From JAFGHJ01 sp964525555 (GTDB taxonomy: Bacteria; Hydrothermota; UBA3072), in NCBI GenBank assembly GCA_964525555.1, contig CAZGHN010000009.1, forward strand, positions 41,925-105,924: a stretch of DNA of 64,000 nt, in the 5' to 3' direction. Of the stretch, positions 8,775-16,673 are shown piece after piece. The translations under genes were made by a program, and so were the position numbers. The stretch's first letter is position 1. The number at the start of each line of letters is the position of its first letter. The notes beneath the pieces are model-generated. The model saw only the letters and a program-made list of their open reading frames with translations, had not been told where the DNA came from and made no database searches.

Positions 8775-9524
8775 TTAAAATCTACGTAAAACCGGTTCTC
8801 CGAAAGGCAGCACTTCCGATAAATACTCAAAGTAACCTTCTATAGAAAACCAACCTTCAATACCTCTGGTATCATCTGCTTTCTCGATATGAAACTCCTG
8901 AGCGGGCATAAAACTATAACCAATTAAAAATAACTTTTTTTCTTGTTCTGATCTGCAAACATCAAGAATTAAGGAAACATGCCCAATACCGCCGCTTTTA
9001 TTCTGGGCAATCATATCTCCGGGTCTTAATTCTTCGACTGAAACTTCCTTACATCCCTCTTTCAACGAGTAAGAATTCGAATACGCAAAAGCCCATCGCA
9101 GAAACTCGTTGTAAGTTTTTCCGCTAATGGAGAAATACTTTTTATTTCCGCTATAATCAAATAGGTATAGCGAATCTAATTTATCCATATCTTTATGATA
9201 TTCCGCCCAGAACCGCATGCAGAAATCCGCACATTGCTCTAAATCGGCTCCGAACAAAAGAGGAATATCAACAACTGCAAAAACATTGTAGAAAGAATAA
9301 ACATCCAATCTATTACCCCCATAATCAAGAATTATGGGTTCTTCTTTTAAGGGCAGAGTTTGAATCCAATTACTATAAGACCCTGAAGGGAACTCTTGTC
9401 GAACGTACCCATCGGGAGTCCGAATAGAGTCTACTATAGTCTGACTATCCGCAAAAGCTACAAAACCAAATAAAACAAAAATAAGAGCACCAAATTTAAG
9501 ACTTACGGATCTTAATTTTACCAT
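8775..9524 (-). CDS. Secreted DUF4846 protein
   Basis: 249 residues with signal peptide (basic start, hydrophobic 10-26, cleavage near FADS). GSYSNWIQTLPLK, a QCADFCMRFWAEYH segment, and the late VEELRPGDMIAQNKSGGIGHVSLILDV match the DUF4846 family, which I recall as secreted and of unknown function; the GDMI...GHVSLI stretch resembles the His strand of an NlpC/P60-like fold, so a peptidase-like role is possible but not shown. The promoter -10 box ends only seven bases before the ATG and there is no ribosome site, so the mRNA is probably leaderless. Confidence 0.85.
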   Translation of the reverse strand: MVKLRSVSLKFGALIFVLFGFVAFADSQTIVDSIRTPDGYVRQEFPSGSYSNWIQTLPLKEEPIILDYGGNRLDVYSFYNVFAVVDIPLLFGADLEQCADFCMRFWAEYHKDMDKLDSLYLFDYSGNKKYFSISGKTYNEFLRWAFAYSNSYSLKEGCKEVSVEELRPGDMIAQNKSGGIGHVSLILDVCRSEQEKKLFLIGYSFMPAQEFHIEKADDTRGIEGWFSIEGYFEYLSEVLPFGEPVLRRF

Positions 9525-9530
9525 GTTAAA

Positions 9531-9558
9531 ATTTTATATCTAACGCATTTCTTGTCAA
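9531..9558 (-). promoter_or_regulatory. Promoter of the DUF4846 gene (leaderless type)
   Basis: TTGACA (9553-9558), 16-base spacer, TAAAAT (9531-9536) on the minus strand. The ATG at 9524 starts six bases after the -10 box, about where transcription should begin. It is divergent from the promoter at 9597. Confidence 0.65.
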
Positions 9559-9596
9559 TAGGACTCTACAAAAATAAGGCAAAAAATATTATTATA

Positions 9597-9625
9597 TTGA
9601 CAATACATATTCTTTTTCGTAAGAT
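9597..9625 (+). promoter_or_regulatory. Promoter of the first propeller-like gene
   Basis: TTGACA (9597-9602), 17-base spacer, TAAGAT (9620-9625). Gives a leader of about 25 bases ending in AAAGGAGG before ATG 9658. Confidence 0.7.
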
Positions 9626-9657
9626 AATAATAAAACACTCTATAAAGGAGGTTTTTT

Positions 9658-11136
9658 ATGGTTCTTTTTATTTCTTTACTTTTAGTTGCACAGGGGGCGG
9701 CTACCACAAACAACACGCGCTGGGATTCACCGGATATACTTATCGAAGACTCTCTTGGCGACTATGTAAACTTCGCCGCCGATTACAACTATACTACCGG
9801 AGATATATATGTTGCGTGTATTCCCGATTCCGGAACATATTTCGGCCCGAATTATTGGGGGCTACTCGTATTCCGCTCGACTGACCACGGTTTGTCCTGG
9901 GATTCTGTGGCAAGTCAGACCTATTCTACAACATCAAATATGGGAAAAGAAATTGATTTGGTTGTTACGAGGGACGATACTTTATATGCCCTTGTCAGCT
10001 GGTATGATAAAGGGGATAGCACAGACAAGATGAACGTTGCGAAAATTTACGATACGGGAGCAGGATGGACCATAGATTGGATTATGAGTAGCGGAAACTT
10101 AGTAGGGGAAGAACTCCATTCTCTAAGACTCGTGAGAGACGATTTTGACGATTTCTATCTGTTTATGTCGTATTTTGTCGCTACCAGCAGTGGAGGTGAC
10201 ACCGTACGCATTCGACGCTCCACAGATAGAGGATATAATTGGGGGCTTCTTACATCAGGGTGGGCCAACTATTGGCTGGATCAAGACCTCACCACCGCTG
10301 ATTCCAGTTTATATCTCACAGTAACCTATCAATCCGGCAATACCCAGCAGATGCAATTCGCATATTGGAGGAATCGAGCAGATGGAGCCCTTACTGTGCG
10401 AAATCCCTTCGCAGTTGACACAACTCTTGCAGGACCGATTCAGCACACAAGAACAGGAGCTACCACCACACTGCCGGATGCCGGGCAATTGGTCTATGTC
10501 ACCTTTTCTCAGGAAAATCCAGGAGGCCAACATGATCTTCTCTACTTGTATTCAGAAGACGGAGGATATACATGGACCAGCACTCCAGATACACTAGCAC
10601 AGGGAAGTTACGCCCCGGTGGCCTCCGACATAAGGGGCTATCAGTCTAGCCCCAATCAATACATGAATGTGACCTATTGTCTTACAGCTATGCTTCCGAT
10701 GTTTACCAACTATTACAGATGGTCTTCTGACTCCGACCCTACCAACTGGCATGATACAACCATTGTTGGCAACGGAATGGAACGTTCAATCACAGAAATG
10801 ATTTATTCGCCCGGTTCACCCGCACCCGGAGGAGGAGTTGTATACAATGATGCATATGGAAACCTATGGTTTGATGGCCCCTGGTATAGCGGAATTTCTG
10901 AAGACACTGATAAAGGCAAAACAACAATCAGCAGTAAGATTGTACTGGCAGGCAGTTCTGTAGAACTTGGGTCGGTTGGCGCCGTCGTTTACGATGTAAC
11001 CGGCAGAGAAATAATAAAATTAAATACAAATACATGGGATTTAAAGGATAAAGAAGGCAAAGAAGTTAAAGGGGGCATATACTTTATTGCCGATAAGGAA
11101 AACAACGTAAAAATAAAACTCTCGGTAATCAAGTAA
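9658..11136 (+). CDS. Secreted sialidase/BNR-propeller-like protein, paralog 1
   Basis: 492 residues with a short signal peptide (VLFISLLLVAQGA). The body carries repeated sialidase-like Asp-box phrases (FRSTDHGLSWDS about 82-93, RRSTDRGYNWG about 183-193, YSEDGGYTWTS about 298-308), so a beta-propeller is expected. The last 60 residues form a short sorting-type tail: VVYDVTGREIIKL, WDLKDKEGKEVKGGIYFIA and a basic end (KIKLSVIK). Sialidase catalytic Arg/Glu/Tyr residues are not obvious, so enzymatic activity is unproven. It has its own promoter, ribosome site and terminator, and a paralog follows at 11298. Confidence 0.82.
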   Translation: MVLFISLLLVAQGAATTNNTRWDSPDILIEDSLGDYVNFAADYNYTTGDIYVACIPDSGTYFGPNYWGLLVFRSTDHGLSWDSVASQTYSTTSNMGKEIDLVVTRDDTLYALVSWYDKGDSTDKMNVAKIYDTGAGWTIDWIMSSGNLVGEELHSLRLVRDDFDDFYLFMSYFVATSSGGDTVRIRRSTDRGYNWGLLTSGWANYWLDQDLTTADSSLYLTVTYQSGNTQQMQFAYWRNRADGALTVRNPFAVDTTLAGPIQHTRTGATTTLPDAGQLVYVTFSQENPGGQHDLLYLYSEDGGYTWTSTPDTLAQGSYAPVASDIRGYQSSPNQYMNVTYCLTAMLPMFTNYYRWSSDSDPTNWHDTTIVGNGMERSITEMIYSPGSPAPGGGVVYNDAYGNLWFDGPWYSGISEDTDKGKTTISSKIVLAGSSVELGSVGAVVYDVTGREIIKLNTNTWDLKDKEGKEVKGGIYFIADKENNVKIKLSVIK

Positions 11137-11155
11137 GGTTACTTGAATTTAGAAT

Positions 11156-11195
11156 AAATAAATGGAGGGCATACTTGTCCTCCATTTATTTTTTT
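11156..11195 (+). terminator. Rho-independent terminator
   Basis: A 13-base stem (11156-11168 with 11179-11191, core TGGAGG/CCTCCA), ten-base loop, and a T-run to 11195. It lies 20 bases after the stop of paralog 1. Confidence 0.9.
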
Positions 11196-11235
11196 AACTC
11201 TACTTCTTTAGTTTATAATACATAGAAAAAATATC

Positions 11236-11264
11236 TTGACAATCCATTTGTTAATAACTATGAT
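11236..11264 (+). promoter_or_regulatory. Promoter of the second propeller-like gene
   Basis: TTGACA (11236-11241), 17-base spacer, TATGAT (11259-11264). The leader ends in AAAGGAGG, very like that of paralog 1, so promoter and leader were duplicated with the gene. Confidence 0.75.
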
Positions 11265-11297
11265 TATAATAACAGTAACCCAGAAAGGAGGTTCTTT

Positions 11298-12794
11298 ATG
11301 TTATTATTAATTTCCTTAATGTTAATTGCACAAAGTACTACTATAAGTAAATCACGATGGGGTTCCTTTGATGCGCTTATCGAAAATTCTCTCGGTAGCT
11401 ATGTAGCCTTCGCCGCCGATTACAACTACACTAACGGCAATATGTATGTTGTGTGTTCCCCCGATTCCGGACATTATTTTCATCCGGATTCTCTGGGATA
11501 CCTCTTATTTCGTTCTACCGACCATGGCGCGAGCGGAGAGTTATTATTAAGAGATATTTGGTCCGCAGAAGGTTGGCGAGAAAAAGATATAGATCTTGTG
11601 GTTACAAGAAGCGACACAGTTTATATTCTTGCTAGCTGGTATGACAGAAATACCGATACCGATTGGTTACAGGTAGCTAAAACTTATGATACCACCGGAG
11701 GTTGGAATGTTGATTGGATTGGCCCCGCAATAGAGGCTACAGAAATCCGTTCCCCGAAACTTGTGAGAGACGATTTCGACGATTTTTATTTGTATCTGGC
11801 TTATCTTGATATTACTCCCGGATATGACACTCTGCATATTTTACGCTCCGTAGACCGAGGATATAACTGGAGCACTCTCATTAAAGCCGGCTCTGCAGCA
11901 GATTGGGAAGACCAGGATATAGCCGTGTCTGATTCTTCCTTATATCATTTGTCGTTATTACATAGCGGACCTAATTACACTCTGCAACTTGGCTACTGGA
12001 GAGAGAGAGGAAATCCTGCAACCTCTAAAGTAAAAAACCCTCTCTGGGTCAGCACTCCTGCCGCCGGACCACTTCAGTATCCGAGAATAGGCGTTACCAC
12101 TACGCTGCCAGACAGCACACAGTTAATCTACTTGTTTTATTCCCAGCAAAATTCTTCTAGCGGAGATTATGACCTTCTTTATCTGTACTCTGAAGAAGGC
12201 GGAGATGACTGGCCTAGTTCTTCTCCTCCTGCCAACTCCGTTATTCCTGACACGCTCGCATCGGGTAGTTATTCGCCGATACTCTGTGATATAAGAGGAT
12301 ATCAGGCAGCGCCTAATCAATATATGAATATAACCTACTGTTTCACATACTCTACACCATCTTTCGAGAACTTCTGGTGTTGGGCTTCCGAAAGCAATCC
12401 TACAAATTGGCAGGAACTCGCCTCTGTAGGCACGGGACCAAATAGATCCATTCCGGAACTTATTTACTCACCCGGATCACCCGGAACGGGATCCGCAGTT
12501 TTTTATAACGATTCCCTCGGTAACATATGGTTAGATGCTCCCTGGCTTAGTGGTATAACTGAAGATAACGTGAAGAAAAAAGACAAAATCAGCAGTCAGA
12601 TTGTACTACCCGGCAGCACAGTGGAAGTCGGCGAACCAGGCGCTACTGTTTTCGATATAACCGGCAGCAAAATATTGACTCTAAATACCGGCTCATGGGA
12701 TTTAAGGGACGCAAACGGCAACGAAGTTAAATGTGGCATCTACTTTATTGTAGACAAAAACAACAATAGAATAAAACTTTCGCTAATCAAATAA
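11298..12794 (+). CDS. Secreted sialidase/BNR-propeller-like protein, paralog 2
   Basis: 498 residues. Same architecture as the upstream gene: signal peptide (LLLISLMLIAQST), SLGSYVAFAADYNYT opening, Asp-box phrases (FRSTDHGASGE, LRSVDRGYNWS, YSEEGGDDW), and the tail VFDITGSKILTL, WDLRDANGNEVKCGIYFIV ending IKLSLIK. The first Asp box has lost its Trp and a short insertion (SSSPPANSV) sits after the third. Long blocks such as LVRDDFDDFYL and DIRGYQ..PNQYMN are identical between the pair, so the duplication is clear but has diverged. Substrate unknown. Confidence 0.82.
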   Translation: MLLLISLMLIAQSTTISKSRWGSFDALIENSLGSYVAFAADYNYTNGNMYVVCSPDSGHYFHPDSLGYLLFRSTDHGASGELLLRDIWSAEGWREKDIDLVVTRSDTVYILASWYDRNTDTDWLQVAKTYDTTGGWNVDWIGPAIEATEIRSPKLVRDDFDDFYLYLAYLDITPGYDTLHILRSVDRGYNWSTLIKAGSAADWEDQDIAVSDSSLYHLSLLHSGPNYTLQLGYWRERGNPATSKVKNPLWVSTPAAGPLQYPRIGVTTTLPDSTQLIYLFYSQQNSSSGDYDLLYLYSEEGGDDWPSSSPPANSVIPDTLASGSYSPILCDIRGYQAAPNQYMNITYCFTYSTPSFENFWCWASESNPTNWQELASVGTGPNRSIPELIYSPGSPGTGSAVFYNDSLGNIWLDAPWLSGITEDNVKKKDKISSQIVLPGSTVEVGEPGATVFDITGSKILTLNTGSWDLRDANGNEVKCGIYFIVDKNNNRIKLSLIK

Positions 12795-12815
12795 TTTACT
12801 TCTAAAACCATATAT

Positions 12816-12851
12816 AGAAAAAGGGAAGGTTGATCGGCCTTCCCTTTTTCT
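12816..12851. terminator. Bidirectional terminator between convergent genes
   Basis: A 14-base perfect stem (12816-12829 with 12838-12851, core AAGGGAAGG/CCTTCCCTT), eight-base loop, with A-run before and T-run after. It can end the plus gene at 12794 and the minus gene at 12885. Confidence 0.9.
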
Positions 12852-12884
12852 ATTAATATTTTACTATAATCTCTTCTTTGTTTC

Positions 12885-13484
12885 TTAGTTAAGTGTTGCG
12901 GAAAACATTACAGAAAAATCGTATCCGCTCCAATTAGCTCCTTGATCCGGCACGGAATGATAACCAAAAGAACCGGCAACCCCCAACCCCCAACTGCCTC
13001 CGACCCAAAATTCCTTTCCCATAGCCATATCAAAAGCTAGGCCCATATCACTACTAGCGCTAACTCCCCCCGATTCCAAAGTCAAAGATCCAACACCTAT
13101 TGACGGCGACAGGTAGATATTAATAGGCATAATATAATAGGTTAATCCACCTCCGAATCCGGCAAGCATGAAAGTTCCATTAAACGGACCATTAATCCCG
13201 AAAATCTCTGCCTCCGGGTTTGGCATTAACCATCCGAATAAAGTCCCATGTACGGCAAGATTCGGTAATATACAAGCACCGATAGCAAGATTGGTGTTAG
13301 TCGACACACCAGACATCTTCACCTGCGAATCGGCATACGCCGACTGGGCTGCGCCGACGCCTGTAGACAACCTGAGAAAGAAACCCCCATCATGATCCCG
13401 AGGACCTGCAAACGCATCCGACACTAGCAGGATCATAATTAGACAGATCCATACCAATGTTTTGGTAAGCATACTTTTTTTCAT
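12885..13484 (-). CDS. Small outer-membrane beta-barrel-type protein
   Basis: 199 residues; signal peptide to about residue 26 (VSDAFAG). The mature part is Gly-rich with alternating hydrophobic strands (FFLRLSTGVGAAQ, LAIGACILPNLAVHGTLFGWL, FGGGLTYYIMPINIYLSPSIGVGSL, MGKEFWVGGSWGLGVAGSFGYH) and ends in the aromatic/hydrophobic strand FSVMFSATLN, as in eight-stranded OmpA/OmpW-like barrels. AAAGGAGG precedes the ATG. No functional partner is evident. Confidence 0.8.
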   Translation of the reverse strand: MKKSMLTKTLVWICLIMILLVSDAFAGPRDHDGGFFLRLSTGVGAAQSAYADSQVKMSGVSTNTNLAIGACILPNLAVHGTLFGWLMPNPEAEIFGINGPFNGTFMLAGFGGGLTYYIMPINIYLSPSIGVGSLTLESGGVSASSDMGLAFDMAMGKEFWVGGSWGLGVAGSFGYHSVPDQGANWSGYDFSVMFSATLN

Positions 13485-13487
13485 AAC

Positions 13488-13721
13488 TTACCTCCTTTTC
13501 ACTATAAAAGATTTTAAAATACCTGCCTCATTAACAAGATAGGCGCCCGAAAGAAAATCTAAAGAGGAACTAACAATAACAAAAAATTTACCAATAAAAT
13601 CTTTATCGACCTCTATTCCACTCTTTATTTCAGCATTTTTATAAACCGGTAGCTTGCAAGCTAAAGAATATTTGAAATTACTTATACCGTATCCCTCTTT
13701 CCGTAGGTTATAATTAACCAT
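13488..13721 (-). CDS. Possible small protein ahead of the barrel gene
   Basis: 77 residues, lying between a good promoter and the ribosome site of the barrel gene and ending three bases before it. Composition is plausible (Lys/Glu mixed with hydrophobics, FFVIVSSSLDFLSGAYLV), but there is no strong ribosome site and no family match. It may be only the barrel gene's leader. Confidence 0.35.
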   Translation of the reverse strand: MVNYNLRKEGYGISNFKYSLACKLPVYKNAEIKSGIEVDKDFIGKFFVIVSSSLDFLSGAYLVNEAGILKSFIVKRR

Positions 13722-13736
13722 CTTTTATATTAAGAA

Positions 13737-13764
13737 ATTATAATTGTCTAATATAATTTGTCAA
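13737..13764 (-). promoter_or_regulatory. Promoter of the beta-barrel transcript
   Basis: Consensus TTGACA (13759-13764), 16-base spacer, TATAAT (13737-13742) on the minus strand. Confidence 0.8.
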
Positions 13765-13815
13765 GTGGATTAATTTTTACAATAAAAAACATATAAATAT
13801 ATTCAAACAAACTGC

Positions 13816-13844
13816 TTGACATTAAAATAAAATCTCCTTATATT
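13816..13844 (+). promoter_or_regulatory. Promoter of the DUF3857 operon
   Basis: TTGACA (13816-13821), 17-base spacer, TATATT (13839-13844). It faces away from the beta-barrel promoter and drives the three-gene run 13944-18437. Confidence 0.75.
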
Positions 13845-13943
13845 ATATTTTATATTCATGTATGCTTTAAGAGATTTTTACCTTAGGGAATTAATCGAAC
13901 ATTTAAAATTATGTTTAAACTAATTTTAAGAAGGAGGAAACGA

Positions 13944-14741
13944 TTGAAATTATTTAATTGTCTACCAATACCGTTTATATTTGTTATACTCACCATCTCT
14001 TGCGGAACATCTCAAAAGCAACTTACAACAGCAGTTTCTTCTCTCAGGCCAAGAATAAAGGAAGGAGATACGCTTAAGTACGAAATCAAATTCATATCAA
14101 ATAGTAGAATGTACATCAATACTTTTGAGTATCCAGAATTACAATATTACGCTTCCGCTAAGATTTATACGATAGTCACTAAGATCGAAGGTGATTCAAT
14201 TAGTTTCAAATCAGCACTGACTAAAACTTCTGCTTCGTTAAGAAAGACAGGCTACCAGTTAAATTCCATTCATACAAAAAATTATTTTCGTATGGATTTC
14301 TGGAAGGACCTCAAAGGTAAAGAATGGGAATATACTTTAACTCCAACAGGACTTACAAAATCCTCGGATGAGAAAACAAAAAGATTCATCTGGTTTTTAT
14401 TCCCTTTTTTACCTCCAAAAGAACCTGTCTCAGTAGGACAATCCTGGGAGAAAGAACCTGAAAAGGGATTCATAGTAAATTTTCGCTTCAATGAAATGAA
14501 AGGAGATAACGCAATCATCGAATACAAGTATAACAATAAAGAAAAGGAAGAAGTTGATGATTCGGATATAAAAGAAGCCGTTCTCGACGCAAAATCAAAA
14601 GCTAAGGTAATACTTAATACGAGAACAGGCAAAGTAACCGAAATAAAAATCGATTCAAAGATCAAAAAATCTGGCAAGATTAAAGCGTATAATGTAACAA
14701 TATACTTCGACGAAAATTGGAATATTAAAGCTGTTGAATAG
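13944..14741 (+). CDS. Lipoprotein of the DUF3857 operon
   Basis: 265 residues from a TTG start at 13944. The longer in-frame ATG at 13911 has no ribosome site, whereas AAGGAGG sits just before the TTG, which gives a proper lipoprotein signal ending in LTISC. After the lipid Cys the protein is soluble and Lys/Glu-rich, with IKEGDTLKYEIKFIS and VSVGQSWEKE, phrases seen in secreted beta-rich proteins of unknown function that often sit beside DUF3857 genes. Its stop overlaps the next start by eight bases. Family not certain. Confidence 0.75.
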   Translation: MKLFNCLPIPFIFVILTISCGTSQKQLTTAVSSLRPRIKEGDTLKYEIKFISNSRMYINTFEYPELQYYASAKIYTIVTKIEGDSISFKSALTKTSASLRKTGYQLNSIHTKNYFRMDFWKDLKGKEWEYTLTPTGLTKSSDEKTKRFIWFLFPFLPPKEPVSVGQSWEKEPEKGFIVNFRFNEMKGDNAIIEYKYNNKEKEEVDDSDIKEAVLDAKSKAKVILNTRTGKVTEIKIDSKIKKSGKIKAYNVTIYFDENWNIKAVE

Positions 14742-16671
14742 AATTTCATTCGGGTTTCTATTTAAACCTTTACTGTTGCTTATTTGTTTAACCTCTACTA
14801 GGCTTTATCCCAGCTTCGAATCTTTTTTTAGCACATCCGATAAAGCTGATGCTTTTATGCGTTATGATTCAACCTATTACGAAGTTAATAAAGACGGAAC
14901 TTATACTACCACTTACCACGAACGAATAAGGATATTATCGCAGAACGGGATAACAAAATTCGGACAAAGAAGTTTTCCTTTCGACGCATCATCCGGGACA
15001 ATCGCAGTTATATATGCAAAAGTATATAAACCAAACGGAAAAACAATAAATCTATCTCCGAATGATATTGAAACCTTCCGCATGCCGGCATGGGAGGGAG
15101 CAAAAGTTTTCATCCCCAATATTTACTTCCTTAAAATAACTTTTCCTCAGCTGGAGGTAGGTGGTGAAATAGAGTATAAGGTTAGGGACGTCTTTAGAGG
15201 TAGCGCAATAGCAAATCACTTTGGTGTATATGCTGTTTTTGAATACACGGAACCGATAGCACAAAAAGTAATTATAGCAGATGTCCCCAAAAGTATGGAT
15301 CTAAAGTGGGCTTTAATTGAGAATAAAATAGCTCCCAAAGAGAATAAAATTCTTTTTAATAGAGAAATAAAAAAAGATCGAATTGTTCATACATGGTGCA
15401 TGGAAGAAATATACCCGCTTGAAAAGGAACCAGCGATGCCCTACATAATGAATATATCTTCCAGATTGTTAATTTCAACTCTACCTTCCTGGGAATTCTT
15501 TTCGAAATGGTACTACGAAATTTCAGAACCTACATTTAAAACAAATATAGATATGATAACACTTACATCTGGTTTAATAAACGAAGAAATGAACAAAGAA
15601 GAAAAAATAAGAGCATGTTTTAACTGGGTAGTGGAAAATATACGTTATGTAGAAACAACGCTTACTGGTCCTAAGGCAGGTCTTAGGCCTGCACCAGCAC
15701 CAAAAACATTTAAACGACAATACGGTGTATGTCGGGATATGGCTGCTCTTTTGATATCTCTTTTAAGCAAAGCAGGCATTGAATCCACTATAGCACTTAC
15801 CAATCCTACAATGAAAATCGAGGAAAAACTCCCTGTAAATCAATTCAATCATGCAATAGTCGCCGTTAAATTAGACACTAATTATATATATCTGGACCCT
15901 ACGCCCGACAACTCAAAAGAATTTCTCCCTGCATATGAATATAACGGTCAAGTTGTTCTCGTCTGCACACAGAAAGGGGATCCTTTAAGATATACCCCAT
16001 TCCAACATTCGGATAAAAACCTTCTTAACATCACAGCTAAATCGGTCCTCGACCAAAACAATGAACTTACTGGAACATTGACATTTGAACCTCGTGGATA
16101 TATGGATCTGAAATATAGGAATATGTTAAGAAAGAACACTCCGGAAAAGAAAAGAGAAGCAATCGTAGACCTAGCAAAAACAATAAATCCTTCCTGTGTA
16201 ATCGACACTTTCTATATAAATGGATTAACTTCATTAAAGGAAGATCTCTTAATTAAAATCGAATATAGGGTCAAGAATTACGGAAATCAGATGGGGAAAA
16301 TACTATCATTACATTCACCAATCAGAAACTCATGGGAAACCGACAATTTTATAAGAGGCATCAATCCTTTTGTATTAGAAGAAAGAAAATATCCAGTGAA
16401 CTTGGAAACGGTATCAAAAATATCCTATAATGAAGAAATTACACTGGCTAACATTTTCAAAATTGAAGATATACCCGAAGATTACGAATTTTCAAATGAA
16501 TATATATATACAAAACAGAATTACAAAACAAATAACAACAAAATTATAATAGATTCAAAATTTATTTTGAAGAAGCCTGAAATCCCTCTTAATAGATACA
16601 AAGAAATAAAAGAAATGCAGAGTAAATCAGATGAACTTGCCCGTCAAAAAATTATAATAAAAAGGAGATAA
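14734..16671 (+). CDS. DUF3857 / transglutaminase-like protein, catalytically complete
   Basis: 645 residues. Start is TTG 14734, overlapping the previous stop; no ATG fits before the signal peptide (LLLLICLTSTRLYPSF). Residues about 45-220 are the DUF3857 beta-rich domain (YHERIRILSQNGITKFG, IYAKVYKPNGKTI). A transglutaminase-like core follows, with Cys333 (QYGVCRDMAALL), His373 (NQFNHAIVAV) and Asp388 (YLDPTPDN) forming the expected triad; the C-terminus is the usual beta domain. Such proteins are secreted or periplasmic; the reaction is unknown, perhaps cross-linking or cleaving isopeptide bonds. Partner of the degenerate copy that follows. Confidence 0.9.
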   Translation: MNRISFGFLFKPLLLLICLTSTRLYPSFESFFSTSDKADAFMRYDSTYYEVNKDGTYTTTYHERIRILSQNGITKFGQRSFPFDASSGTIAVIYAKVYKPNGKTINLSPNDIETFRMPAWEGAKVFIPNIYFLKITFPQLEVGGEIEYKVRDVFRGSAIANHFGVYAVFEYTEPIAQKVIIADVPKSMDLKWALIENKIAPKENKILFNREIKKDRIVHTWCMEEIYPLEKEPAMPYIMNISSRLLISTLPSWEFFSKWYYEISEPTFKTNIDMITLTSGLINEEMNKEEKIRACFNWVVENIRYVETTLTGPKAGLRPAPAPKTFKRQYGVCRDMAALLISLLSKAGIESTIALTNPTMKIEEKLPVNQFNHAIVAVKLDTNYIYLDPTPDNSKEFLPAYEYNGQVVLVCTQKGDPLRYTPFQHSDKNLLNITAKSVLDQNNELTGTLTFEPRGYMDLKYRNMLRKNTPEKKREAIVDLAKTINPSCVIDTFYINGLTSLKEDLLIKIEYRVKNYGNQMGKILSLHSPIRNSWETDNFIRGINPFVLEERKYPVNLETVSKISYNEEITLANIFKIEDIPEDYEFSNEYIYTKQNYKTNNNKIIIDSKFILKKPEIPLNRYKEIKEMQSKSDELARQKIIIKRR

Positions 16672-16673
16672 AT

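Noticed and set aside
8618..8830. 70-codon minus-strand frame between membrane gene and DUF4846
   Set aside because: Overlaps the end of DUF4846 and has no ribosome site or sensible composition.
13911..13943. ATG start 33 bases before the lipoprotein TTG
   Set aside because: No ribosome site for the ATG, and the resulting basic extension spoils the lipoprotein signal; AAGGAGG points to the TTG.
14282..14749. 155-codon minus-strand frame opposite the lipoprotein
   Set aside because: Antisense to a gene with clear lipobox, promoter and ribosome site; low-complexity Ser/Phe translation.
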